Assembly: GCA_947462335.1 (NCBI GenBank)
Contig: OX381716.1
Span: 7,698,861-7,762,860 of the forward strand
Source: Harmothoe impar
Lineage: Eukaryota; Annelida; Polychaeta; Phyllodocida; Polynoidae
Direction of reading: 5' to 3'
Length of the DNA: 64,000 nt
A model generated the notes under the pieces. It saw only the letters and a program-made list of their open reading frames with translations, had not been told where the DNA came from and made no database searches. The translations under genes were made by a program, and so were the position numbers. This document shows, piece by piece, positions 48,350 to 59,445 of this stretch (its first letter is position 1; each line of letters opens with the position of its first letter).

Positions 48350-50395
48350 TGTGAAGGGTCAAGGAAATGTGACATCAACACGTGGCCTGCATACAGGTCA
48401 TTGGATAATGCAGCTTGGGGGTGTGGGCTATAAAATGTATTTCTAAATATCATATGATATTGAAGTACACAATGATAATAACCCATGTGTAAGCATATGG
48501 TTTGGCTAATGCAGCTTATACTCGAATTGTAGGTTATATCAATGTGTTGAAATTTACAATAATTGGATCCTGTGTTGCATTTTGGTTACTTGACCGGTTA
48601 AAGGGGCCATATTTTATCTAATGAAACATTATAGTCCCCATGTCAAGACTGTCAAGTATTCGTGGTATAAATAAGATGGTAATGTAGTCCGTGACACTAG
48701 TCTGTTTGTAAGTTATTCATGACACAATTTCGCATATAAAAATGCCAAAATATGAATGTGTTTTCTATGGTCATGAAAGTACTGTGTATAACCCTCCAGT
48801 GCTGGTTATAAAATATTCTCAAAGTCTATGTCTAGGTGAAATTTTGTAAGTACACGTATGGGTTGTAAGATTCTCCCAAAGTCTGAGTACTAGTTATACG
48901 AGAGATGCGGGTTATACGTAGAAATTTACGATAGTTACTTTTAAAGAAATCTCTCCTACATCCGTCCAACATCTTACAGAACTGTGATTTATTAACTTGG
49001 TATTCCATCCACTCTCAGATGCACATCTTTAAAAAAGACTAACCTATATAAAAGAAACATTTCTGTGATTCACACACTGATACACCGTCCACTATCAGGC
49101 TGTGCACTTATTGAAACATCATTTTTAAACAGGTTGACTGAACATATTATTTTATTAATATGGTTACTGTGACATTAATTGTAGCGCTGTATGATTGTTT
49201 ATATTTTACATACTTTATATTTATAGATAGACCCATAAAATGATACAGGGCTGTCAAGTATTACGAGTTAATCATAATATTAAGAATTCCAACAGTTCAT
49301 AGGGCCATTATTATTTGCCCTACTTGAATTCCGATTTTTAAAGTTTGTGGGGAAGGATATGCATTGGTATAGATTTTTTTGGGATGAGGATCTATCAACT
49401 GTTGAATGTTCCCGAAATCACCAAAAATGAAGATTCATGTTTTGATTTGCTTGCTATAAAGATCTTGAAACTTTAAGAGATGTATTTTGTCAATACCTCT
49501 GTTCTCGTTCCTGTTAATCAAATGCTTTCAGCCTAAAAGTATATGTTTTTGATGGAAATTTACATTAAGAATTCAATAGGTGAAATAATGATCTTATGTG
49601 AATTTTCTGTCACATGTGTATTACAAATTTTAAGGATTAGAGCTTTGTAGGTCTGTTGACCAAGATGCACCATCACAGCACCGTCAATTTACTTGTCAGG
49701 TAGCATTGGTGCACTTTGATGGCAAATGCTGCCTTTTAGCCTTAAGGAGTTAAACGTTCATTATTACCTTGTAAATTCTGACATTTTATTTTCATTTTCT
49801 TTCTTTCATACAGAATGTTTTATATGTGATTTGTGATATTCCTTCAATTAATTCAGACCGATAGTGTACATATAATTATAGACATTTGATAATGTCAATA
49901 CGTGGTAGTAATCCTGCATGCAGTGACCATGCTTTACAATTCGATTGTTGGTGTATGTGGTTGTTCTAGTTGGTGACGGAAAGTATTAACTAATGAAATT
50001 ATTTTAAATTTAATGTGAAGTGGCACTCATGAAATCAATGTCAATTTCATTTCAAAATGAATCTATTCTATGAATCGCTTCCTTTAATAAAAACCCACTT
50101 TACCAATGACATATTTGTCCATTATCATTTTACATATTGATTTCCAATGCATGGTTAACGCTAAGCTTTATTTTGATCATAATGCAGTTCAATGATGATT
50201 ATATTCAGAATTACAAACCCTATATCTGGATGGCTTAATTCTTTTATATTTAAAAGAATATGATTGCTGTACAGATTTTGGAGAGAGTGAAACCAGTTTT
50301 TTGACTGTGGATGCAAGAAACAGATAAGTGGGGGAGTTCATGGGAGTATTCTAAAAAGCAAATCTGGGGTTTGATAACAGCTACTTTTGTACTGT
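48350..50395. other. 3' UTR / intergenic sequence
   Basis: No supportable gene. AT-rich sequence downstream of the plus-strand gene; an AATAAA hexamer at about 50088 could end a long 3' UTR, but nearer hexamers are not evident. No repeats recognised. Confidence 0.4.
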
Positions 50396-50397
50396 TA

Positions 50398-50680
50398 GGC
50401 CACTTAAAATCAATTATCAGCTTTGCGGACACTTTTTAGAAAAAATGGGTGTGGGAGTGCGCTCTTTATATTACTTTGTTTCACTTTTTTCTGGGGGGGC
50501 AGGAGTCTAGTCCTATTATCGGCTGAGATTTTGATAATTTTGCATCTTGTATTCTGATTTCTCTTAGATGCGTCCATTTTAGGCCTATTTTTTATCAAAA
50601 TGTGAAAAAAAGCACCAATGCGGCCCTTTTTGGAGAATGCGGGCGGTGTCCGCAAAGCTGATAATCAATTTTAAGTGGCC
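50398..50680. mobile_element. TA-flanked MITE, 283 bp
   Basis: The ends are inverted over about 35 bp: GGCCACTTAAAAT at 50398 and ATTTTAAGTGGCC ending at 50680, continuing through ATTATCAGCTTTGCGGACAC with two mismatches. TA dinucleotides flank both ends (50396-50397, 50681-50682), as for Tc1/mariner-type insertions. Non-coding and non-autonomous. A relative of one end lies at 55002. Confidence 0.8.
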
Positions 50681-51347
50681 TAATATACTTCCAAAATTTA
50701 GGCCCATCTTTAATTCAATACAATATTAGATTAAAGCTCGGTCTGACTCTCTTATAAGCTTGAGAATCTATCAATTAATTGAATAAAAGATAACCATTAA
50801 ATCCCATATACAACACACTCAACTTTGATAGAGTGTCAGATTTAAAGTACACATTATGTAACAATTGATAAACAATCACAACAACTGAGAAACGTTTTCC
50901 AAATACAGTTTTTATTTGATAATTTCATTATCAAAGAACTGGTTTCCCGAGCACATGGACATTACAAAACAGCCCCTTTGGTCCCAAGTTGTGCTTGCTG
51001 TATGTAACTTTACCTGGCTGGACCAGTAGAAGACAGCATCCTGCATTCAAACTGATGTACTATTCAATAGTGAATTTCCTTTATCCTATTTGCTTCTCTT
51101 ATGTTCTTATTCCTAGTTTTAAAAGATTCATGGAAACCTTTACAGTAGGAGCCATGACACTTAGACAAGATTTTTCATTGCTATCATAGCCGTTATACAA
51201 TTCAGAAATTTCTAAGATTTGTTTCTGTAAAAATCCCAATGATCATAATAATGTCAAAAAGTCATGACAATTACCGGGGGTATAAGCACATCATCTCTGG
51301 TCATACAATCCTGACATGATATACTGAAATTATTTAGATATAATCAT

Positions 51348-51426
51348 TTAAAGGCGCACTGAACCCACGACGTCATTTGCGTACACAACTCGGCAGGGTT
51401 AGGTCCTGGGTTCAGTGCGCCTTTAA
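51348..51426. repeat. Short hairpin element, 79 bp
   Basis: TTAAAGGCGCACTGAACCCA (51348-51367) is the exact inverse of 51407-51426. The 39-bp loop includes ACGACGTC. The TTAA at the outer ends could be part of a duplicated target. MITE-like or structured regulatory DNA. Confidence 0.7.
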
Positions 51427-51831
51427 TGGTGGTAAGTTACTAAAGAAGAAGCAAATGTGTTGCCATGATGCACCAACGCAACATTTCTGTATATGTTTAT
51501 CATGCCAACCCTTTGGAAAAGTGTCTACCCAGTAGGACTGTCATCGATACCCCCCATGTACTCTTCTACCCTGCACTAAAACGGGACATGCTAATTTGAG
51601 TACCTATGCTAAAACGGGTGAATACGGTATTACAGGAGCTGTACAGCAACATGTTTACTCATAAAAAATGGTAAAATGGTAACATTTTCAGTTCTTCTTG
51701 ATGGAATTTCAAATTCAAAAACCTAGGGATAGCTAAAATCAGACCGGCAGCTGATAACTTGATGCCAGTGGTAAAACCACCGTCAGAATAGGCAGGTTGA
51801 TACTGGAATAGACATGGGAAGACAACGTTTG

Positions 51832-54750
51832 CTATAAGGAAATGCCATCTGGACTCTGTTCACTTTCTGTGGACACTGGAATTGGAATTGTCAAGTCCTG
51901 GTATTCCTCTATGATTTCATAGAAGTCAATATAGTCACGCTTTCTCTTTCCCTTTTTTGACAGGATTTCAACTTCAAAAGCTTCTATGAAATCCTTCCTG
52001 GTAGCCTCATCTTCCAATTCATCAATCTTCAAATTGATCAGTAGCACCAATTCCCGGACACTCTTATTCTCAATGTTTTCATACTCAAGTCGTTCGTCTG
52101 GTGTTAGGAACACTGGTGGCTCATTGAAGGGCACCGATGTCTTTTGCATGAAGCCTCCTGTCCGTTCATGTTTGAGGAAGCTTTCAAGGTAGATGGCCTC
52201 CTTCTCTGCTGCAGTGGTTGCAAAGTTGATAAGTTCATCATCTAGAGGGTGGTCTCCAAAGGATTTAAGAGGCCTTTCCTTGTCATGGTCAGAGATGAAG
52301 CTACTCTCTCTTATGCGAGTGCGAAAGGCAGCCACTTCAGGTTGAATGTCAGGCGTTGATTTGGAGGACTCTTCCCGTCTGTCCTTCTGTTCCATTTCAT
52401 GAAGCGCTGTTCCTTTAAGATCCGACAACTTCTGGTGGTTTGCACATGCCTTCTTCCAATCCTTCTGGGAAGGCACAGATGGAAGCCAGTGCTGGATGCC
52501 CTTATTCACTTCCTCAAGCTTGAAGTCTGCACCCTCACCACTGTAAGGAGCTCCACTCAGGTTGATGGATTTGGTTTTCTTATTAAAGTCGAGGACTGGG
52601 GTCGGCATGCACATCGTCATGATTGTGTCGTACATTACTAGTTGTCGGTACATTGGATGTTTTCGAGCAAACCACATACGGGCAAAGATTGCACGGCCCG
52701 CCTCAATCATTTCGATGTCTCCACTGCGGAGACCAGCTCGATAGAGAAAAATGGCGTCGAGTATTGTGAAGGTCAAGTTCATCATCAGGATATAGTTTGA
52801 TGATTTGGCTGTGTCTGCGGAGAACTCAAGATACCCTGCTACAGACAGCTTACCATCTCCTTGAAGCTTTTGGTGTCTGACATAAGGGAGGACCAACTCT
52901 TTCGCAAATGACTCACGAGCAATTTTGGCAAGGGTCATCCCTTTGTGGTGGTCGCTCACATTCAATGCTGACCGCTTGGCATTCTCTGATTTGAAGTTAA
53001 AAACCTCAACCATGTCTTCCCAGAAGATTGGCCAGGAGAATTTAACAAATGCCTTTACCATGTTCATCTCGATATGACCGGGCCCTGGCTGGAGAAGGAC
53101 CCAGTCAAACTCTCTTGTGTACCTGCAGTCCCCCTCATTTTTGTTGTTGTGTTCCTTCTGGTGTTCTTGGCATTCACTGAGCCCACTGACTGAGAAGTCG
53201 CACAAGCTGCATTGAAAGGTTCTTTCGATGATTTGGTAACCGAGAACATACGGAAGGCCATCACAGACAACTGTCACCCATTCCCGATTCCCTCCATACT
53301 TTCTGATACCAGCCTGCTGTCCAATCCTTCTGAACACCTCTGCCACGGCTTGATATGAGCAGGGGTTCACAAAGATGGGGTCACTGACTCGTAGTTTTGG
53401 AGGATCATCTGGGTGGTGCTGTTGCAAGTGATCATAGTCAGTGGTCGTTTTTGTAGATCTCTGGTACTTGAAGCTGTATTTGGCATCATCCATCCGATCT
53501 ATGAGGACTCTAACATCACCTGCAGAGAAGATGGGAAAAACTTAGCAGAAAACAATGACCACAGTAATGTCAAGCATATGATGCAACCCATAGCAATTTT
53601 AGACAACCCTTTAAGCGACACAGCAACCAAAAATGATTAATAAACAAGACATTTGATCTCTTAATATAGGGATAATTAAATGATTTGCTTTTACATTTAA
53701 AAAAATCAATAACTTTCGGAACTGGAATTCTGATCAAATCAAACCATCAATTAACAGCCTCTAAGAACGATTCAACACAGTACATCATTTTCTCAACACA
53801 CCTTGGCGTCTCTCTGCTTTTTTTGGTCGACTCTCTGTCTCTGTCTCTTTTTCCCTTTCTGCCTGAGCAGTAGGAAGACGTTCACCACAAGAAGGGCAGA
53901 CTCGCTTACGTTTGCCAATGTCCGTGATCCCACATGCTGTGCAAGCCTTGAACTGCTTTGCTTGTTTGTTTGATGCAACTTCTTTGTCAACATCGTCCAC
54001 ACACTTCCCATCAATAACTCTCTGCTCTTGTGCCACCTACAAAATTCAATTTTATCAGATAAAGGTGGCTCAAATATATTTATAGATTACTATATTACAG
54101 CCCATATGCACGAAACTTTCTAAAATATTTATCTCAGTCTCCGCACAGGTTATATGGAGGTAGTATAAATCATGGCATAGATGTGCAATTGGTGAACTAG
54201 GGATGATGAAACTTGAACGTTTTTAGAATTCCTCCAAATCATTCAGAATGAAATGTTGAAGAAGAATTTAAAAGATATGGGGATAAGGGGTTGGAGATGG
54301 CTCTTGTTACGTTTTATATATCATATTTTGATAACTTTGATTTCTATCTAGAAATTTAAAACTTTGTCATAAACACTATCCAAAAATATACAAAACATCT
54401 CACAGAGAATGCTCAGATCCTCAGATTTATTTTCATGAATAGGTGATATGGCATTCTTAGAAAAGGGTTCAAGCTTGAGTAGAAGGTACAAATGAATTTT
54501 GCATCTGACATAATATTATTATAATCCACATAATGTGCCAAATACTATTAAATAACCCACGATAAAGTGTGATAGTGACACAGACCTGTGCAAGTATGCC
54601 GGTAAGCCATGGGTGAAAGTGCTTCAGGTACCAAGTATGTTGATGGACAGAGTTTGTATGCCCCTCTTTCAATGTAGCCTGCTTCGCTTCATCTAATCCA
54701 TGCCACATCCAGTTTCGTGGTTTGAGCTCCTCTTGGAATTGAAGAGTTCC
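51832..54750 (-). CDS. Uncharacterised multi-copy invertebrate protein, three exons (5' incomplete)
   Basis: Exons on the minus strand: 54750-54586, 54036-53802 and 53519-51832, with GT-AG borders and phases 0 then 1 that join correctly. The start exon was not found. The product (about 695 residues here) has W-M-W-H-G-L-D-E-A near the start, a zinc ribbon C-x2-C-x13-C-x2-C (CTACG..CPSCG), a Glu/Lys-rich linker, V-V-C-D-G-L-P-Y, a C2H2 finger (C-x2-C-x12-H-x3-H), and the signature P-G-P-G-H-I-E-M-N-M-V-K followed by V-S-D-H-H-K-G. From memory these signatures recur in a large family of uncharacterised, probably transposon-derived proteins of cnidarians and invertebrate deuterostomes. I saw no TIRs around it. 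It could be an element's gene or a domesticated copy. All three exons are open. Confidence 0.65.
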
Positions 54751-55001
54751 CTAAATGGAATAGAGGACAGTGATCAATACGATTTTCTTTTCTGTTTTAA
54801 AACTTTGACTGCATAGTCGATAACAACAAGGCCATCTTATAAGCTGCAGCAGCGATCTGACTTGCATGCAATTTACATGCATTAGATAAACATAATAGTT
54901 AAAATGTGCATAAAAGGATTGTGTCAAAATGTCTCTCTATGCTAGATGAACAAAGACTTAGCCCAGACATTTCTTGAAATGTGACGATTGCGCACACCTT
55001 A
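54751..55001. other. Non-coding sequence upstream of exon 54750
   Basis: Intron or upstream sequence of the minus-strand gene; no exon with a matching phase-0 donor was recognised. Confidence 0.35.
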
Positions 55002-55125
55002 GGCCACTTAAAATGGATTGTCAGCTTTGCAGACACCGCATCTATCCTTTAAAAAGGGCTGCATTGGTGCTTTTTTTCATTTTTCAAGAAAAAAAAGGCC
55101 AAAAATGGCAGCATCTAAGAAAACT
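55002..55125. mobile_element. Truncated relative of the 50398 MITE
   Basis: Starts GGCCACTTAAAATGGATTG and follows the inverted right half of the 50398-50680 element, including a shared AAAAAGGGCYGCATTGGTGC block and GCATCTAAGA, for about 125 bases. The second terminus is missing. Confidence 0.7.
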
Positions 55126-55129
55126 CTAA

Positions 55130-55203
55130 CAAGAAAAATGTGGCTTTGACCACGGTCGGGTTTGCTGGCAAACCCGACCGTGGTCAAAGCCACATTTTTC
55201 TTG
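55130..55203. repeat. Perfect 36-bp-stem palindrome with 2-nt loop
   Basis: CAAGAAAAATGTGGCTTTGA.. from 55130 to 55165 is exactly inverted at 55168-55203 with only TG between. It abuts the truncated MITE. If transcribed it would form a 74-nt hairpin. It may be a snap-back replication product or an extremely short fold-back element. Confidence 0.9.
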
Positions 55204-55899
55204 CATCCGCCACGTCGCAACATAATGCCGTGACGTGATTTGTAACTTGCATAATGTTAAATGATCAAGTGATATCCAAACACATGCAATGTGTTTCTTC
55301 AAAATTCAGGTTCCCCTGGACTAGACTGGTTCTATGGAAGTACAATTACTTCAAGTTTATCAGTTAATTACACTGCAACCATGATTCTTTTCCTAGATAA
55401 AAGCTGCAGTGTTACCTACGAATTTCTATTTGCATTAAAAACTTCATCATTACAAATTTGTATCAGTATTTACGTTTCAAATAAATTTAGGATATGTTGA
55501 CATTTTTAAGTTCAGTATCTCATAGGAAAAGTATTAAAGTTTCAAATGAATTTGGAATATGTAGACTTTTTCATGTAAAGTATTTTATAGAATGAGGAGT
55601 TTAATGAACCAGTCTAGTTTCGGCCCTTGACATGTTAGGGATCCATAGCAAATACCCAAGGCCTCTTCAGCAGAGAGGTACGCCATAAAGAATCCAACAA
55701 AATCAATGTATGGAAATGTTTCACTCCATAAACAAACAAAAAAGTCCAGTTACTATGTATTCACTGGAACTTAGCCTAATTAAACAGTTGTTAGTGCCTT
55801 ATGTAACTTGGCATTAATCACCAACATGACAGGTGGGGTCAACCCCATGCTGAAATGATCTATGACCAAGAAAAATGTAGAAAAAAACTGAAACCTATT
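55204..55899. other. Non-coding AT-rich spacer
   Basis: No gene supported. CTAGACTGGTTC near 55321 recurs inverted at about 55608, and a GTTTCAAAT-AATTT-GGATATGT segment occurs twice in tandem at about 55474 and 55538. Confidence 0.4.
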
Positions 55900-56915
55900 A
55901 CTAATATACCAGGTGTGAGCAACCCCATACTGAAATGATATTTGTCAGGTAAAGTGTGTGATGACAGTACTATTTCATTGAAAGGGGGGACAGGCATGGT
56001 TACCCGTTGATCCCCAAACTCTTTCTGTGTCTAGAAGCTGTCTTGAGTGTGTATAAAGGAATGAGCAGTGTCAACTTATACATGATATCTATCACCAATA
56101 TGCCAGGTAGGAGCAACCCCATACTGAAATGATATTTGTCTGGTAAAGTGTGTGATGACAGTACTATTTCATTGAAAGGGGGGACAGGCATGGTTACCCG
56201 TTGATCCCCAAACTCTTTCTGTGTCTAGAAGCTGTCTTGAATGTGTATAATGAGTAGTGTGAACTTATACATGATATATATCACCAATATGCCAGGTAGG
56301 AGCAACCCCATACTGAAATGATATTTGTCAGGTAAAGTGTGTGATGACAGTACTATTTCATTGAAAGGGGGGACAGGCATGGTTACCCGTTGATCCCCAA
56401 ACTCTTTCTGTGTCTAGAAGCTGTCTTGAATGTGTATAATGAGTAGTGTGAACTTATACATGACATCTATCACCAATATGCTAGGCAGGAGTAACCCCAT
56501 ACTGAAATGATGTTTGTCAGGTAAAGTGTGTGATGACAGTACTATTTCATTGAAAGGGGGGACAGGCATGGTTACCCGTTGATCCCCAAACTCTTTCTGT
56601 GTCTAGAAGCTGTCTTGAATGTGTATAATGAGTAGTGTGAACTTATACATGACATCTATCACCAATATGCTAGGCAGGAGTAACCCCATACTGAAATGAT
56701 GTTTGTCAGGTAAAGTGTGTGATGACAGTACTATTTCATTGAAAGGGGGGACAGGCATGGTTACCCGTTGATCCCCAAACTCTTTCTGTGTCTAGAAGCT
56801 GTCTTGAATGTGTATAATGAGTAGTGTCAACTTATACATGACATCTATCACCAATATGCCAGGTAGGAGTAACCCCATACTGAAATGATATTTGTCAAGT
56901 AAAGCATGTTGAGAC
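55900..56915. repeat. Satellite-like tandem array, 189 bp x about 5.3
   Basis: AAAGGGGGGACAGGCATGG recurs at 55981, 56175, 56364, 56553 and 56742; the first step is 194 bp and the other three are 189 bp. Units are very similar, with the ends more degenerate. No coding capacity. It lies downstream of the NADAR-SGNH and Helitron genes on their strand, where Helitron-type elements often carry minisatellites (family knowledge; association inferred). Confidence 0.9.
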
Positions 56916-57168
56916 AGTGTCTAGATGTTTTTTTAAATTATGCTAGTACTAGTATAAATTGCTTTGCACTACTTGCAGGCTATGTATAACTTAATGAAGA
57001 TGACAGTGCATTAATAAATCATAGATTGTCTTGGTGATATTACATTCTATGTTAAAAGAATCCCGTACTAACATAGAGGAGAATAGACACAGGTACTTCA
57101 TATAATCAAAAAGGCTCTGTTGAAATGGTGTAAAAACACAAATAAGGATGAAACTGAATTTAACTAAC
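56916..57168. other. Non-coding, probably intronic
   Basis: Lies directly after the GTTAGT donor of the SGNH exon, so it should be intron or cryptic 3' UTR. No further exon recognised. Confidence 0.35.
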
Positions 57169-58862
57169 CATCAATGACCATCCACACAATTGTATCTCCT
57201 GGGTGGTGTGAAAAGAAATTGGATCGCCTGTAAACATAGGTCATGCCGGTCAGCTTGGTCTGTGTGGGAAAACCAAAGGCAGTAAATTTATATGCAAAAA
57301 TCTCACGCAACTTAATAGCAGCACGTTTACTTAAATGAAGTTGGTCATGGACAAACATGTTCGGAACAGGATGACCATGCGATAAAACAACTTTGAAGGA
57401 TGGGATGAAGTAGGGAAATGCATTTGTAAGTGCAGTGTTGAGTAACTTAATTTTCTGAGAAGTAAATGCAACATCACAAAGTCGAGGCAGAATACTGGAA
57501 ACAATGAATTTGCTGTTTGGATAAAAAGATGAGGCACAAGCAATCAACTCAGTTAACAAATCAACAATCTCTTTCGAAGAATTAACAGAAAGGTTGTTGG
57601 TGCCAACATGAAAAATAATACATGAATACTGAGAAAAAACTCTCGAATCATGTGAAATTATAGAAATAATGTCTTCAATCTTGGCACCCCGATAACAAAA
57701 AATGTCTGTATCATTCAGGTGCCTTACATTCCCAATTATCGAGTCTCCAATGATGGCTCGTGAAGACATCATCTGTAAATGAAATGAATAATGAATAGCA
57801 GTTAACATACAGGTAATAAATGAAAAACAAATCATTTCATACCTGATCCCTAAGACTCATGAGCATCTTTGCAAAAATGTCCCTGCCCTTCCCGTGAGAC
57901 CCAGTTCCCCAATATGAATCTGGAACAGAATGTATCAACTTTCTTCCTTTTGTGGATAGTAACTTGGACCTGAATTCAGGAACAGAATTGAACTTAATGT
58001 AAAGAAGATCTTCCATGATGGAGCATTTGACTGCATCCCATGAAGATGGGTGACGCAAATGAAATGTAAGCCGCTTGGCATCTCCAGCTTTATACGTATC
58101 CATAATATTGTCATATGTCGAGAAATCTTTGAAATAAAGACATTTTTGACATTGATATGCATGCTCAACAGATCGAAATGGGACACCCTGGAAAGTGATG
58201 GGAGTTTGTGAAATATAGAAATTTGACAAAATATCCTGAGGCCCTTGGACATTTAATGGAGTGAAATGAGCATTGTACTCTTCTGTTATATGTGAACACC
58301 ATGATGCAAAACGGTGTAGTACACCCTCAGGCAGAGAGGCATAGCGAACTTGAGCCCACTCTATGGCCTTCTGCTGGCACTTTTCGATATTGTGGGATGG
58401 CATCATGGCAACTGTAGCAGATCGAGTAGTGTGCAAGATGGAGTGAAGGTGATATGATAATGCACTTTGCAGTTCATGAGGTGGTGCTGTTGACTTGGAT
58501 TCTAATAAACTTTTAAATTCTGGGCTAACATGGCTTTCATCGATGAAATCATACCAACAGGAAGTCAAAACAAAAGAAGAGTCTTGTAGCTGGTGTAAGT
58601 GATGAAAGCTTTGCAATGCCTTGAACAGAAGCTTGGTAAAGGAGGGAACAGAAGATTTTGCTTGTGTCTTCACGAATATTTTGGAGCGTGGCATGGCCAG
58701 ACCTGAGGTTAAAAAGAAAGGTACAATTGAATAATTTATTCAATATATCATTAGATGAAATAAGGGAACATAAACATATGTTTTATACATGCAATAAGTA
58801 GGACCTACCACCTGTTGTCCTTGTCTTGGCCAGTGCCTTCAGTACGAGGATCATTGTCAAAC
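57169..58862 (-). CDS. NADAR-SGNH fusion protein, three exons (3' end open)
   Basis: Minus-strand exons 58862-58812 (ATG 58854), 58702-57843 and 57772-57169, with GT-AG borders and phases 1 and 0 that join in frame. Residues about 150-290 form a NADAR domain: L-S-N-F-Y, F-R-S-V-E-H-A-Y-Q, A-K-R-L, S-S-W-D-A-V-K, L-L-Y-I-K-F, and S-Y-W-G-T-G. NADAR proteins remove ADP-ribose from guanine or cleave related N-glycosides (family knowledge). The third exon is SGNH-hydrolase-like: I-I-G-D-S (nucleophile Ser), H-V-G-T-N-N, and the terminal H-D-Q-L-H-L with Asp and His three apart. The frame ends at a donor (GAT G|GTTAGT), so a further exon probably exists, or a stop two codons on is used. It lies 583 bp downstream of the Helitron helicase, same strand, and may be cargo. 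Confidence 0.7.
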
Positions 58863-59445
58863 CTGAAATAGATGTAATGGAACGCAAGCTTGTTATATAT
58901 TGCTATACAGGAACTAAGAGTGTAAAGAGAGTAATGTTGTTTATACTATAAAGTGTATAACTTTGGATATGGTAATGCTTATAATTTTTCGAGGGGATAC
59001 ATTGAAATCATATAACAGAAAGTGGTTATTGTTTGAATCTAAATTGAGATTGATTTGAAAACTAAATGGTGTAAATTCAGAAAAGGTGGAGCCTTTTTCC
59101 CGCAAGCACTGAAATAATATAACATAATCAAAAAAGCAGTATTGGAAATATTAAATGAGATTGTAAGCTGACAACAAAATAAACTCTCTTACAAATTAAA
59201 CTTGTGACCTGCAAATAAATGAAGGGCAAATGATAATTAGATGCATGTACATATGAATTATTTGTCTTCTCGACCTTAAAAGAAAAAAAAAGGTTAGAAA
59301 TAGCAGAGAAATTTTAATATGAACTAAGCATCTTTGAAATAAATGTGTTTTCCCCTGAAAATAAGTATAATTATAACACTTAAAAGTAGTATTTTACAAA
59401 ATTGCAAACGGTCAAGTGACAAATTTTAGAAACCATACTTTATAA
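58863..59445. other. Spacer between Helitron helicase and NADAR gene
   Basis: AT-rich, non-coding. It presumably contains the 5' region or promoter of the NADAR-SGNH gene. I could not identify a CTRR end or terminal hairpin here that would mark the Helitron 3' boundary. Confidence 0.4.

Noticed and set aside
57169..57172. Direct splice from the SGNH exon to the exon at 54750
   Set aside because: The SGNH exon ends in phase 1 whereas the 54750 exon reads open only in phase 0, so the two minus-strand genes are kept separate.
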